From Parabacteroides sp. PFB2-10 (GTDB lineage Bacteria > Bacteroidota > Bacteroidia > Bacteroidales > Tannerellaceae), in contig NZ_JARXWI010000008.1 of the NCBI RefSeq assembly GCF_029893085.1, positions 1-64,000 of the forward strand: a stretch of 64,000 nucleotides of DNA. The letters are read 5' to 3'. Numbering within the stretch: the first letter of the stretch is position 1; the number at the start of each line of letters is the position of its first letter. Position numbers and translations under genes: made by a program. This document shows, piece by piece, positions 17,265 through 24,863 of the stretch. The notes beneath the pieces were generated by a model. That model made no database searches. It was not told the DNA's origin and saw only the letters and a program-made list of their open reading frames with translations.

Positions 17265-18263
17265 ATGTTTGAGTATGATGATGAGATAGAATATATGGAT
17301 TTCTCGGAAGAAGGCTTTCGTGAGGTGCAGCAATGCCTTGACTGCTTTGTAGAGGTAAACTATGAGACTGCGCTCGGTATGTTGTACAGGATGAAGCCCA
17401 CACCGGAGGATATTACTCTTTATCGGGGGAAAGTATTGGATATAATTCGTCATAATCCACCGCTTGAAAGTGTACCCCGCTATTTCAGGGATGGACGGGA
17501 AGACTATCTTTGGTACAGCGATTTCTATGATGATATTACTAAAGAGGCTTATCAACGTTACCGGACATTTGTAGCTTCACAAGTAGAGATTACTACGGCT
17601 AATTATACAGAAGAACTTTCAAAAATTGATTTGCCTTACTTCCGAGAACTCATAGACCTCGTATCATTGGAAAAACTTTGTATGCTCTACGAAGTAAATC
17701 AGCCTTTACAAAAAGAGGAGACCGATATGGAGGAAGAAACGGATATTGCTCCCGATGGAGATTCTGGTATAGAAACTATTGTTGATATACCACAAAAAAC
17801 AGAAGTTGACGAACAAACGGAACTAACCCAACCCGCACGACAACCGAAGAAACGCTCCTACGAACCAACACTTAACAGCAAACAATATAGATTACTCGCT
17901 GAATGTGTAGAAGAAATAAAACTCTTTCGACGTAAGGTAAAGATTGGCGAACTAAAAAAGCTGTTGAAGGGAAAACTGACCGAACCGATGGAAGTTGCCA
18001 ATCAGAAATCATTGGTTTACCTTTTAGACCAACTAAGCGAGAACAAGTATATCAAAGATACATGGATATCGGTTGCCGACGGTAACCGGGACTTCCTCTC
18101 TTTCCGTACTGAGGGTAATAAACAACGTTACGGAAACAACCCCCATTATATTACTATGCAACAACTCCTGAATTGCCGGAATCGTAATAAACGGGAATCT
18201 ATCTTCGGGCTTGTTGAGATAGAAGAAATGATTGATTTGGTGGAGGAAAACCGGGATAACTAA
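17265..18263 (+). CDS. hypothetical protein (332 aa)
   Basis: A 332-aa acidic protein with no recognised family. The N-terminal half (about 1-145) is aromatic and acidic. A low-complexity acidic/Gln linker follows (about 146-198, many Glu, Asp, Thr), ending in a basic patch RQPKKRSYEP. The C-terminal part (about 200-330) looks like a winged-helix fold (segments KVKIGELKKLLKGKL, LVYLLDQLSENKYI). A DNA-associated role in the mobile element is possible. It lies between the oriT region and a structured noncoding region, facing away from the mob genes. Confidence 0.7.
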   Translation: MFEYDDEIEYMDFSEEGFREVQQCLDCFVEVNYETALGMLYRMKPTPEDITLYRGKVLDIIRHNPPLESVPRYFRDGREDYLWYSDFYDDITKEAYQRYRTFVASQVEITTANYTEELSKIDLPYFRELIDLVSLEKLCMLYEVNQPLQKEETDMEEETDIAPDGDSGIETIVDIPQKTEVDEQTELTQPARQPKKRSYEPTLNSKQYRLLAECVEEIKLFRRKVKIGELKKLLKGKLTEPMEVANQKSLVYLLDQLSENKYIKDTWISVADGNRDFLSFRTEGNKQRYGNNPHYITMQQLLNCRNRNKRESIFGLVEIEEMIDLVEENRDN

Positions 18264-18506
18264 CTCCAAATATTCCGGCTTTGAAATATTTCCTATATTT
18301 CTTGAAATTATTTTCGTTTCCTACCAAAATGATACTATCTGCTGAAATTCAGCAAATTGACACATCTTCATAACCATCCCTATACACTCATTTTTCTCAA
18401 TCTTAATTACACTCTCACACAAAACCATGTTGACTACCAGACACATACCACTCCAACCTGTTAGGTAAAGTTGTTATCCAAACAGCGCAGGCATCGGAGA
18501 GTTCAT

Positions 18507-18545
18507 ATCTTGCACCCGATCTCGGAAACAGCCGTTGTGCAAGAT
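18507..18545 (+). repeat. inverted repeat with 9-bp perfect arms
   Basis: ATCTTGCAC and GTGCAAGAT enclose 21 nt. It lies in a 519-bp gene-free stretch (18264-18782) between the 332-aa gene and the small regulators. No U tract follows, so it is not a simple terminator. Confidence 0.55.
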
Positions 18546-18630
18546 CGCATCTTTGGCTTATCCTTCCGAGAGATTAATGTGGTATGAGCAGAACTAATCG
18601 TATCAGGGATGACTGAGTATTCTATTTGAA

Positions 18631-18728
18631 AAGTAAGGATGTACGATCTTAATAAATATCCGCTTTGTACAGAATAACATTCCCGGAATTGTACAAAGCA
18701 AAAAATCATAGTTTGTGCATCCTTACTT
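18631..18728 (+). ncRNA. nested inverted repeats, possible structured RNA or protein-binding site
   Basis: Outer arms at 18631-18644 and 18715-18728 pair over 14 positions, with one G-U in RNA. Inside them, GCTTTGTACA (18662-18671) and TGTACAAAGC (18690-18699) form a perfect 10-bp stem. The whole would fold into a long two-level hairpin ending 55 nt before a small open frame. It may be a regulatory leader, an antisense-type RNA or a recombination site; nothing distinguishes these yet. Confidence 0.4.
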
Positions 18729-18782
18729 ATTTCATTATGAGATTAAGAAGAGAAATATTACTAAGATTTAAACAGAAAGAAT

Positions 18783-19160
18783 ATGAGTGACGAACTTGAA
18801 AATGTAAAACCGGAGGTAGAAACAAAAGGTATATCAGAGATGATAGAGGATAGTACATGAATGCCAACCTCCCGTACAAAGCAGACCCGGAAGAAAGACG
18901 AGGATGAATATGCTCGACGATTTCTGTCGGTTCGGAAAGTAAAGGATTATACTCCCGTATATATTGATGTACGCATGAAAGAGAAACTGCAAACATTGGT
19001 GGCATCCCTGCAACACATTGTACCGGAGATAACGCCGACGCTTCTTTTGTCCAACATTCTTGCCGACCATTTGTCGGTAAACAGAGAATTGATAACCCGT
19101 GCTGCCAACGAAGGACTGAAACGCTCCTTAGCCAGCACATTTAATAACGAGAAAGAATAA
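18783..19160 (+). CDS. DUF3408-type protein with in-frame TGA-ATG junction
   Basis: Two frames in the same phase: 25 codons from 18783 (MSDELENVKPEVETKGIS...), a TGA at 18858-18860, then ATG at 18861 and 99 codons to 19160. The 99-aa part has the DUF3408 pattern of conjugative-element proteins (VYIDVRMKEKL, then PTLLLSNILADHL), a family with ribbon-helix-helix-like DNA-binding character. The main product probably starts at 18861, perhaps by re-initiation. The 25-codon part may be the lost N-terminus of the same protein. The next gene at 19168 has the same arrangement. Confidence 0.7.
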
Positions 19161-19167
19161 AAAAGGT

Positions 19168-19449
19168 ATGGAGATTATTTGTGTTGATTTGTCGGCATGG
19201 GAAGTGCTGAAAACAGAAATCGTTAGATTAACTTCGGAAGTATTCGCATTGAAGGAGTTATATTGCCCCAATCCACGGGACGGCTGAATGGATTCGGCGG
19301 ATGTATGCCGAACGCTCAGTATCTCGAAACGCACGCTTCAAACGTGGCGTAATACGGGTAAGATAGCCTACTCAATGTTAGGCGGTAAGGTATATTATCA
19401 CCAGTCGGATGTGGAAGCATTGGTTCAATCAGGTATGAAACGGAGGTAA
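19168..19449 (+). pseudogene. HTH (excisionase-like) protein split by in-frame TGA
   Basis: A 39-codon frame from 19168 (MEIICVDLSAWEVLKTEI...) ends at TGA 19285-19287 and continues in the same phase from ATG 19288 for 53 codons (SADVCRTLSISKRTLQTWR, then GGKVYYHQSDVEALV). The second part is a MerR/excisionase-type HTH as in the neighbour at 19452-19751. In relatives a Trp is usual before this block, so TGG to TGA is a likely origin. It is either a pseudogene or two coupled short products. Confidence 0.6.
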
Positions 19450-19451
19450 TC

Positions 19452-19751
19452 ATGGATAAGTTTATCGGTTTTGAGGCCCCTGAGTTCAAGGAACTGACGA
19501 GACAAATAAAAGAAGCTCTGCATGATATAGATGCTGTTCGGAAGAAACATCGTCCCTCGTTGGCAGACAAGCGTTACCTGACAGGAGAGGAAATAATGGA
19601 ATACCTGCATATCTCTCCAAGAACGCTTCAAAACTTACGAGACCAACGAGTTATCTGCTTTACTACTATCGGAGGAAAGATTCTCTACCCGGAGAATGAA
19701 TTGGAAGAGGTATTGCATCAGAACTACCGTTCGCCGGAACTGCCATTCTAA
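19452..19751 (+). CDS. HTH excisionase-family DNA-binding protein
   Basis: A 99-aa protein. Residues about 42-90 hold the helix-turn-helix of Bacteroidetes excisionase-like regulators (YLTGEEIMEYLHISPRTLQ, LRDQRVICFTTIGGKILYPE). The N-terminus is helical. It starts 2 nt after the stop of the split HTH gene and both lie beside an integrase, which fits roles in excision control or regulation of the element. A hairpin terminator follows at 19824. Confidence 0.85.
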   Translation: MDKFIGFEAPEFKELTRQIKEALHDIDAVRKKHRPSLADKRYLTGEEIMEYLHISPRTLQNLRDQRVICFTTIGGKILYPENELEEVLHQNYRSPELPF

Positions 19752-19823
19752 TATCAACTATTATTGATATGCAGATTCAGAAGGCGAGGGAGTGAAGTTG
19801 CCTTACGCACATAAATAAAAAAT

Positions 19824-19866
19824 AAGCATTCCGTACGAAGTACATCAGGGATGCTTGTTTTTTTTA
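19824..19866 (+). terminator. Rho-independent terminator after the HTH genes
   Basis: Arms AAGCATTCC and GGGATGCTT (one mismatch) with a stem extended by the inner bases, followed by GTTTTTTTT. It ends the plus-strand regulator operon. Confidence 0.8.
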
Positions 19867-20075
19867 TGATGCTATGCGTCATCGTCGGGTTGGTCGTTTC
19901 GTTGCAGGGCTTTCTCCATTTCGGCCAAAGGATTAAACGGGCAAGCCTCGAAGTGAAAATATTACCTGACCATGCGGGAAGGTGGAGATTTTCGCTTACG
20001 ACCGTAAGGCGAAGGGCTTGACAGTTCAATCCGGGCGAAATATCTTTGTCCTGTAATGAAATGAACGTTCCGGCG
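19867..20075. other. noncoding stretch with a possible gene relic
   Basis: On the minus strand a short frame ending at 19872 reads protein-like (FHFEACPFNPLAEMEKALQR), but it is opened by a stop and has no start codon. I read it as a relic of a mobile-element gene. No other feature is supported here. Confidence 0.25.
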
Positions 20076-20441
20076 TTAATTGAGTTGGAAATTGTTCATT
20101 TGCAATATAGTTACTCTAATATCGACATTATCGGCAACTTTTTCCATTAACCACATTCTGAACTTGGAAGCATCCGGCGAGTTAAGCCGGAACGATAAGG
20201 CAATAATCATTTCCAAATCAAAAACTTCAGGTAAAAGAATTTTCCCTATTTGCCTAACTTCGCAACAGAGGGATGGCTTTACAACTCCCAATTGAATAAT
20301 TGACTTAACATTTGCTCGAACTGCCTGTTCAAAAACTCCAAATAATCGGGCTACCTGCCAATCCCGCAGACGGATTTCTTTTCCTTCACCGGATTCAATA
20401 GCTTTTATCAAATCTACAACCGTTATTTCCTCCTTGTTCAT
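20076..20441 (-). CDS. RhuM-like protein beside integrase
   Basis: A 121-aa protein related in layout to the one at 798-1217: an HTH-like LRDWQVARLFGVFEQAVRAN segment, then FDLEMIIALSFRL and FRMWLMEKV. It overlaps the 3' end of the integrase gene by 4 nt, so the two are translationally coupled. The repeated pairing of this short protein with tyrosine recombinases suggests an accessory role in integration, excision or immunity. The function is not known. Confidence 0.6.
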   Translation of the reverse strand: MNKEEITVVDLIKAIESGEGKEIRLRDWQVARLFGVFEQAVRANVKSIIQLGVVKPSLCCEVRQIGKILLPEVFDLEMIIALSFRLNSPDASKFRMWLMEKVADNVDIRVTILQMNNFQLN

Positions 20442-21730
20442 AGCATTGTTTTTTGTCGTTTACCAATCTTTCCAATATTTCTAAAGTCCGATGCCGGTCT
20501 GTTTATTTCAACCTGATATTTATCTCCAATCTTATCCGTCAGGGCTGCCATATCCCGACTGATCTTCTCATTCGTGATTTTGGCATATATCTGGGTAGTT
20601 TGGATATTCGTATGACCCAACATCTGGCTAACGGTCTCAATAGGAACGCCTTGCGATAATGTGACAGTGGTCGAGAACGTATGGCGCCCCATATGCGACG
20701 AAATCCACTTCGTGATTCCTGCCTGTTTGGCAATTCGTCTGAGGGTGCGGTTCATATTCTCCGCATTGCTTGGCACCGGGAATATAAACTGGTTCTTTGC
20801 TACGATCCGGTACTGTTCTATCAGTTGTTTGGCTACCGGAAGTAATTTGACATAAAATGTCGTACCTGTTTTCTTACGCTTAGCAATCAACCAGAGTTCG
20901 CCATCAAAAGATGTTTGTATATCGTCGAATGTCAATTTACGAACATCGGAGTAGGCTAAACCAGTAAAAGCTTGAAAAACAAAAATATCCCGTATCTGCC
21001 GTTGTTTATATCGCCTTAACTCTACTGTCATAAACCGTTGTAGTTCATCCTCTGTCAAATAACCTCTATCACGTGTCTTCGCCTTGAAACGGAATCCGGC
21101 AAAAGGATTAACCCGAACAAAACCACGACGTTGAGCAATTAGCATAATTTGCTTGAGCTTGGTAATCGCTGTCAGTAAAGTGCTTCCGGCCAATTTTCGT
21201 TCTTCAAGCAAGTAGCTATAATAGTCCTGAATAAATTGCGGTTCGATTTCCCGAAGGGGTATGTCCGAAAGGTTATACTTGTCTTTTAGGAAACTCTCAA
21301 TCCGTTTGCGGTTGATAAGTAACTGCTCGTATGATCCTTCTGTACGATCTTTGCCTACACGTTTACTGTATTGCTCATAAAACTCATCGGCAACAGACAA
21401 CAGGCTACGGTACTCTTCTCCAAAACCTAAATATCCGTTTTTGACTTTCTCGGCTGAAACAAAATTATCCCTGTCGCAAATACTTTGGTACTGCTTACCG
21501 ATTTGCGTACGGATATTATCCAACTTTTGATTGATTTTCTGTGCTTGGAGGCTTTTTCCTGCTGCACGGTTGGCAGCGGTATCCCAAAGCGACGGCTTGA
21601 TATTTAGCTTACAGCTAAATTGCGCAATACTGCTGTTTACCGTTATCCTTCCCATGATTGGGGCGGTTCCGTCCGGTTTCAAATTGTTCTTCTTGAGATA
21701 GAACAAAACTTTAAATGTACTTCGTTGCAT
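20438..21730 (-). CDS. tyrosine recombinase/integrase of the defence island
   Basis: A 430-aa site-specific recombinase of the Bacteroidetes conjugative-element type. It has an N-terminal arm-binding and SAM-like core-binding region (about 1-210) and a catalytic domain with FTGLAYSDVRKL, the H-x-x-R box SSHMGRHTFSTT, LGHTNIQTTQ and the nucleophile in QIYAKI. All expected active-site residues of this family appear present. It lies next to the candidate right attachment site (21845-21863) and is the likely integrase of the 2.07-21.86 kb element. A -7 promoter element is at 21751-21758. Confidence 0.93.
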   Translation of the reverse strand: MQRSTFKVLFYLKKNNLKPDGTAPIMGRITVNSSIAQFSCKLNIKPSLWDTAANRAAGKSLQAQKINQKLDNIRTQIGKQYQSICDRDNFVSAEKVKNGYLGFGEEYRSLLSVADEFYEQYSKRVGKDRTEGSYEQLLINRKRIESFLKDKYNLSDIPLREIEPQFIQDYYSYLLEERKLAGSTLLTAITKLKQIMLIAQRRGFVRVNPFAGFRFKAKTRDRGYLTEDELQRFMTVELRRYKQRQIRDIFVFQAFTGLAYSDVRKLTFDDIQTSFDGELWLIAKRKKTGTTFYVKLLPVAKQLIEQYRIVAKNQFIFPVPSNAENMNRTLRRIAKQAGITKWISSHMGRHTFSTTVTLSQGVPIETVSQMLGHTNIQTTQIYAKITNEKISRDMAALTDKIGDKYQVEINRPASDFRNIGKIGKRQKTML

Positions 21731-21750
21731 AACTCTAATTTTAATGGTTA

Positions 21751-21758
21751 CAAATTTA
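21751..21758 (-). promoter_or_regulatory. -7 element for the integrase gene
   Basis: The minus strand reads TAAATTTG, fitting TAnnTTTG, 20 nt upstream of the integrase ATG. Confidence 0.5.
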
Positions 21759-21844
21759 GTTTATTTAGAATTATCCGGCACTATGCAAATTTACGCAAAC
21801 TACTGAATAAAAGCACATTGCAATAATATTTAAAAACCTTCTCA

Positions 21845-21863
21845 GGTAACGAGTTGGTAACTG
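21845..21863 (+). other. candidate right attachment site of the defence island
   Basis: GGTAACGAGTTGGTAACTG is a direct near-repeat (16/19) of 2069-2087 and contains GGTAAC twice, 5 nt apart. It lies 114 nt upstream of the integrase start and 87 nt from the end of a truncated integrase gene. An inverted GTAACGAG copy occurs near 21947-21954. Confidence 0.4.
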
Positions 21864-21949
21864 AAAAGACTGCCAACTCTGCTTTTTTATGCTTTTATTC
21901 CCAATATTTCAAAAAGAACCACACTTATAATCCACTGATTTTGTTCTCG

Positions 21950-22648
21950 TTACACCCTTTTGCTTTCCCTCTCAAAAACGGCTGCTGTCTCTTTCAAATA
22001 ATCATTCATCTTTTGATTACTTGCTATCGGTAAATTTTGACTGTACTTATTCAAAATTTTCTGCGGAACTGAAAGCAAAGGGATTATAACAGGTGTATAT
22101 GTCATGCTCCGCATAATTTTGATAATAGGATTACCGTCTTTATCTGTTTCAAAATTTTCGGTTGTTAGCATTGATAAGTCTGAATAATTCAGACCTGTAA
22201 AACAGGAAAAGATAAATACATCCCTTACTTGTTCAAGTCTTTTAGTCGAAAACTTTTTGCTCAAAATAGACTGTAACTCCTTTTCCGAAAGGAAGGCACG
22301 AACTACCTCTTGCCTTTTAATCCGGTAATGGCTAAAAGGGTTGTTGGATATAGCCTGTTTTTCACAGGCTATATTTACAATACGACGGAATAATTCTATT
22401 TTCTTGGCGGCTGTGTTTACGTTATATTTGCGAAACTTCATCAGGTAATTTTCAAAACCTATTATGAAATTGACGTCGATTTCGGACAGCAAGTAATCAA
22501 CTTTCCCATATCGTTGTTTAATGTAATCAGCGATATAGTTTCTCACCGCTTCATATTTCAGGTAGGTAGATAAGGCTTTAACCTTATATACATTCTTATT
22601 ATACTCGTCGAACAGAGCTATTACTGTTGAATATTCATTTTTTTTCAT
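21950..22648 (-). pseudogene. tyrosine recombinase, N-terminal fragment
   Basis: A 232-aa frame that aligns with the middle of the downstream integrase: the core-binding part and the start of the catalytic domain (FSCFTGLNYSDLSMLT). It stops after NQKMNDYLKE plus 12 unrelated residues, before the H-x-x-R box and Tyr, so it cannot recombine DNA. The complementary C-terminal part of such a gene is found at 1760-2068 on the other side of the island. The overlapping 10 codons differ, so the two may derive from different copies. Confidence 0.75.
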
Positions 22649-22668
22649 TACTATTAAAAATTAGTGGG

Positions 22669-24111
22669 TTAAACAGCTAATTGAGTATTGGCTTTTTCCG
22701 ATTTAAAAGTGAGATTGCCTTCATTTTCAAAAGTATTAGACCAGAGAGATAATTTTTCTTCTTCTGAAAGGCTATGCCACATGACAGATATACGCTTTAA
22801 TCTTTCGGGATCATCAGACAGAGTGCCGGGAAGATTAAATAAAGCCATTTTTTCATGCAATGAAAGGCATTCAAAAAGTTTATCTAAATTAGATTTAGAT
22901 TTGATTCGCCTTTCTTCAAGTTTTTCAGCAAAAGAAGCCATATCGTTGCTTACCTTAACATCGGTAATTCTTGCATAAATTTGGGTAGTTTTTATGTTTG
23001 TATGACCTAACATTTTTGATACACTTTCAATGGAAACTCCTTTTGTAAGCGTAAGAGTGGCGAAAGTGTGTCTTGCAAGATGAAATGTTAAATCTTTGTC
23101 AATACCGCAAACAGCTCCGATTTCTTTGAGATATTCATTCACTTTTTGATTGCTTGGAACAGGGAGAACTTTCTTATTGGGCATCGTCCCTTTATACTTC
23201 TCAATAATTTGCTTTGGAATGTCGAGTAATGGAATATTGTAGCTTGTACCTGTCTTTTCACGTTTCCCCATTATCCACAAATTATTATCAAATGAAATGC
23301 GGATATTACTTTCATCCAATCCTTTTACGTCTATATAGGAAAGTCCGGTATAACAGCTAAAAATAAAGATATCTCTTACTCGCTCCAAACGTTCAGAAGA
23401 GAATTGTTTCTTCATGATTTCGTCTATTTGTTCTTGCATTAAATAGCCTCTATCGACTTTCTTAAACTTTATTTTATAGTTGGCAAAAGGATCAATGTGA
23501 ATCCAACCGTTATTTTTGGCGAAAAGAATAATAGTGCGGAATCGCTGTAAGAATTTAGCAGTAGTATTTTCCTTACATTTGCAGCTTGTCATTAGGTACA
23601 CTTCAAAATTTCTCAAAAAGGAGTGATTTACCTCTTTCAAAGAAATATCAGCAACATTATAATACTCTTTAATAAAATTAGCCATGTGCCTACGGGCTAC
23701 GTCATATTTTTGAAGTGTACCTTTTGCCCTGCTTATACCAACCAATTTAGCGATATCATCAACATGCCGTTGGAATAATTCGAGTACGGTTTGGTTTTTA
23801 ATTTCAAGACCAAGAAAGATATTTTTAACCCGATCAGGATTAACATTGTTCTCTTTGGTGAGTAAATCATGGTAAACGTTGTATAAGCCTGTTTTAATTG
23901 TTTCCAGAAAGGTATTTATCTCGACAGCTTCTTTTGTTCTGCCCAGAGCCATTGACGACTTTACATCCCATGATTTAGGATGCACATTTAATTTGGTACT
24001 GAAACGGCTTATTTGTCCGTCGATTGTAATCCGGCACATGATAGGAACACTGCCATCGGATTTTTGCTTGTCTCTTTTCAAAAAGAAAAGAACTTTAAAT
24101 GTACTTTTCAT
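22669..24111 (-). CDS. tyrosine recombinase/integrase with C-terminal extension
   Basis: A 480-aa recombinase. The catalytic domain has FSCYTGLSYIDVKGL, HLARHTFAT, LGHTNIKTTQ and the Tyr in QIYARI. About 70 residues follow the usual end (RRIKSKSNLDKLFECL to the stop), which the 430-aa integrase lacks. It is 20 nt upstream of the truncated integrase fragment on the same strand. The two may come from tandem element insertions. It probably belongs to a separate element from the defence island. A -7 element is at 24132-24139. Confidence 0.92.
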   Translation of the reverse strand: MKSTFKVLFFLKRDKQKSDGSVPIMCRITIDGQISRFSTKLNVHPKSWDVKSSMALGRTKEAVEINTFLETIKTGLYNVYHDLLTKENNVNPDRVKNIFLGLEIKNQTVLELFQRHVDDIAKLVGISRAKGTLQKYDVARRHMANFIKEYYNVADISLKEVNHSFLRNFEVYLMTSCKCKENTTAKFLQRFRTIILFAKNNGWIHIDPFANYKIKFKKVDRGYLMQEQIDEIMKKQFSSERLERVRDIFIFSCYTGLSYIDVKGLDESNIRISFDNNLWIMGKREKTGTSYNIPLLDIPKQIIEKYKGTMPNKKVLPVPSNQKVNEYLKEIGAVCGIDKDLTFHLARHTFATLTLTKGVSIESVSKMLGHTNIKTTQIYARITDVKVSNDMASFAEKLEERRIKSKSNLDKLFECLSLHEKMALFNLPGTLSDDPERLKRISVMWHSLSEEEKLSLWSNTFENEGNLTFKSEKANTQLAV

Positions 24112-24131
24112 AAACTCATTTTTTAATGTTA

Positions 24132-24139
24132 CAAAATTA
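24132..24139 (-). promoter_or_regulatory. -7 element for the second integrase
   Basis: The minus strand reads TAATTTTG (TAnnTTTG), 20 nt upstream of the ATG, the same spacing as for the integrase at 20438-21730. Confidence 0.5.
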
Positions 24140-24340
24140 AAGTAAACTATCTGTTAATGAGTTTTATGCAGACTGCCAATTCCCGACAACACACTGCCAA
24201 TTTTGGACAATTCGTACCCCTTTTTCTTTGATTTCTCGTACCCCCTGTGTCCCTTTTTGGTTTGGGGTATGAAATGGGACACACTAAATGTCTTTTTTTG
24301 GCTTTATTTTGGCTTTTTCCTAAGACAACATAAATAAAAA

Positions 24341-24382
24341 AAGTCCCTCATATTCACTGAATATGAAGGACTTGTCTCTTTT
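24341..24382. terminator. bidirectional terminator hairpin
   Basis: A long stem (AAGTCC-TCATATTCA against TGAATATGA-GGACTT, one mismatch) with A-rich left and T-rich right flanks. It isolates the integrase region from the repeats that follow. Confidence 0.75.
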
Positions 24383-24408
24383 TTGGCGCCTATTGACTTA
24401 GGCTTTCC

Positions 24409-24657
24409 GCGGTATGGACGGAAGTCGTTATTTTTAGAATTAGTCCTCTGTGTTTCAGCTTGTTATCTCTCCGATTTCTCTTAAGGTGAACACTTTAGGA
24501 TATTAACTCCTAATTAGCTGATTATCAATACTAAATAACATTTTCGTCTATAACACCGACATTTTGCGGAACGGACGGGACTCATTAAGTACTACAATCC
24601 ATACCTCAATATCAACGTTTTATCTTTACTTTTGCTGTAAGGTGAACACTTTAGGAG
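24409..24657 (+). repeat. degenerate 157-bp-period direct repeat, noncoding
   Basis: The 19-mer TAAGGTGAACACTTTAGGA is perfect at 24482-24500 and 24639-24657. A 22-nt segment starting GCGG at 24409 recurs at 24566 with 17/22 identity. Both pairs are exactly 157 nt apart, and the sequence between shows weaker similarity. It is therefore one duplicated unit of at least 92 nt. There is no coding capacity. It may be paired attachment or regulator sites, or duplicated small RNAs. Confidence 0.65.
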
Positions 24658-24764
24658 TACAAATATAGTCCTGCTTGTCACCGCTTTGGCCTCTCTTGAC
24701 CGCACATAATTTACATTTACAAATGTAGATATTCTTTTTGTTTTCACAAAGCATTTACGCGAAA

Positions 24765-24849
24765 ATCGGCTCATATTTTATTTATTTTACATGAATATCG
24801 GCTCAGAGTGAGCTGATATTTGACTATAAATGTATATCTTTGAGCCGAT
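24765..24849 (+). promoter_or_regulatory. Fic gene promoter with four operator half-sites
   Basis: ATCGGCTCA occurs at 24765-24773 and 24797-24805, and its complement TGAGC(T/C)GAT at 24809-24817 and 24841-24849. The middle pair forms an 11-bp-arm palindrome. The last half-site overlaps the -7 element TATCTTTG (24835-24842). This layout suggests tight, probably autogenous repression by the HTH of the Fic protein. Confidence 0.65.
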
Positions 24850-24863
24850 AAAAACATCAAATC

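Noticed and set aside
17059-17555. Minus-strand frames of about 110 aa
   Set aside because: They run against the start of the 332-aa gene or in noncoding DNA, with no family pattern and odd composition.
19754-20029. A 91-aa minus-strand frame
   Set aside because: It spans the terminator at 19824-19866 in antisense; the alternative frame looks like a gene relic but has a stop and no start.
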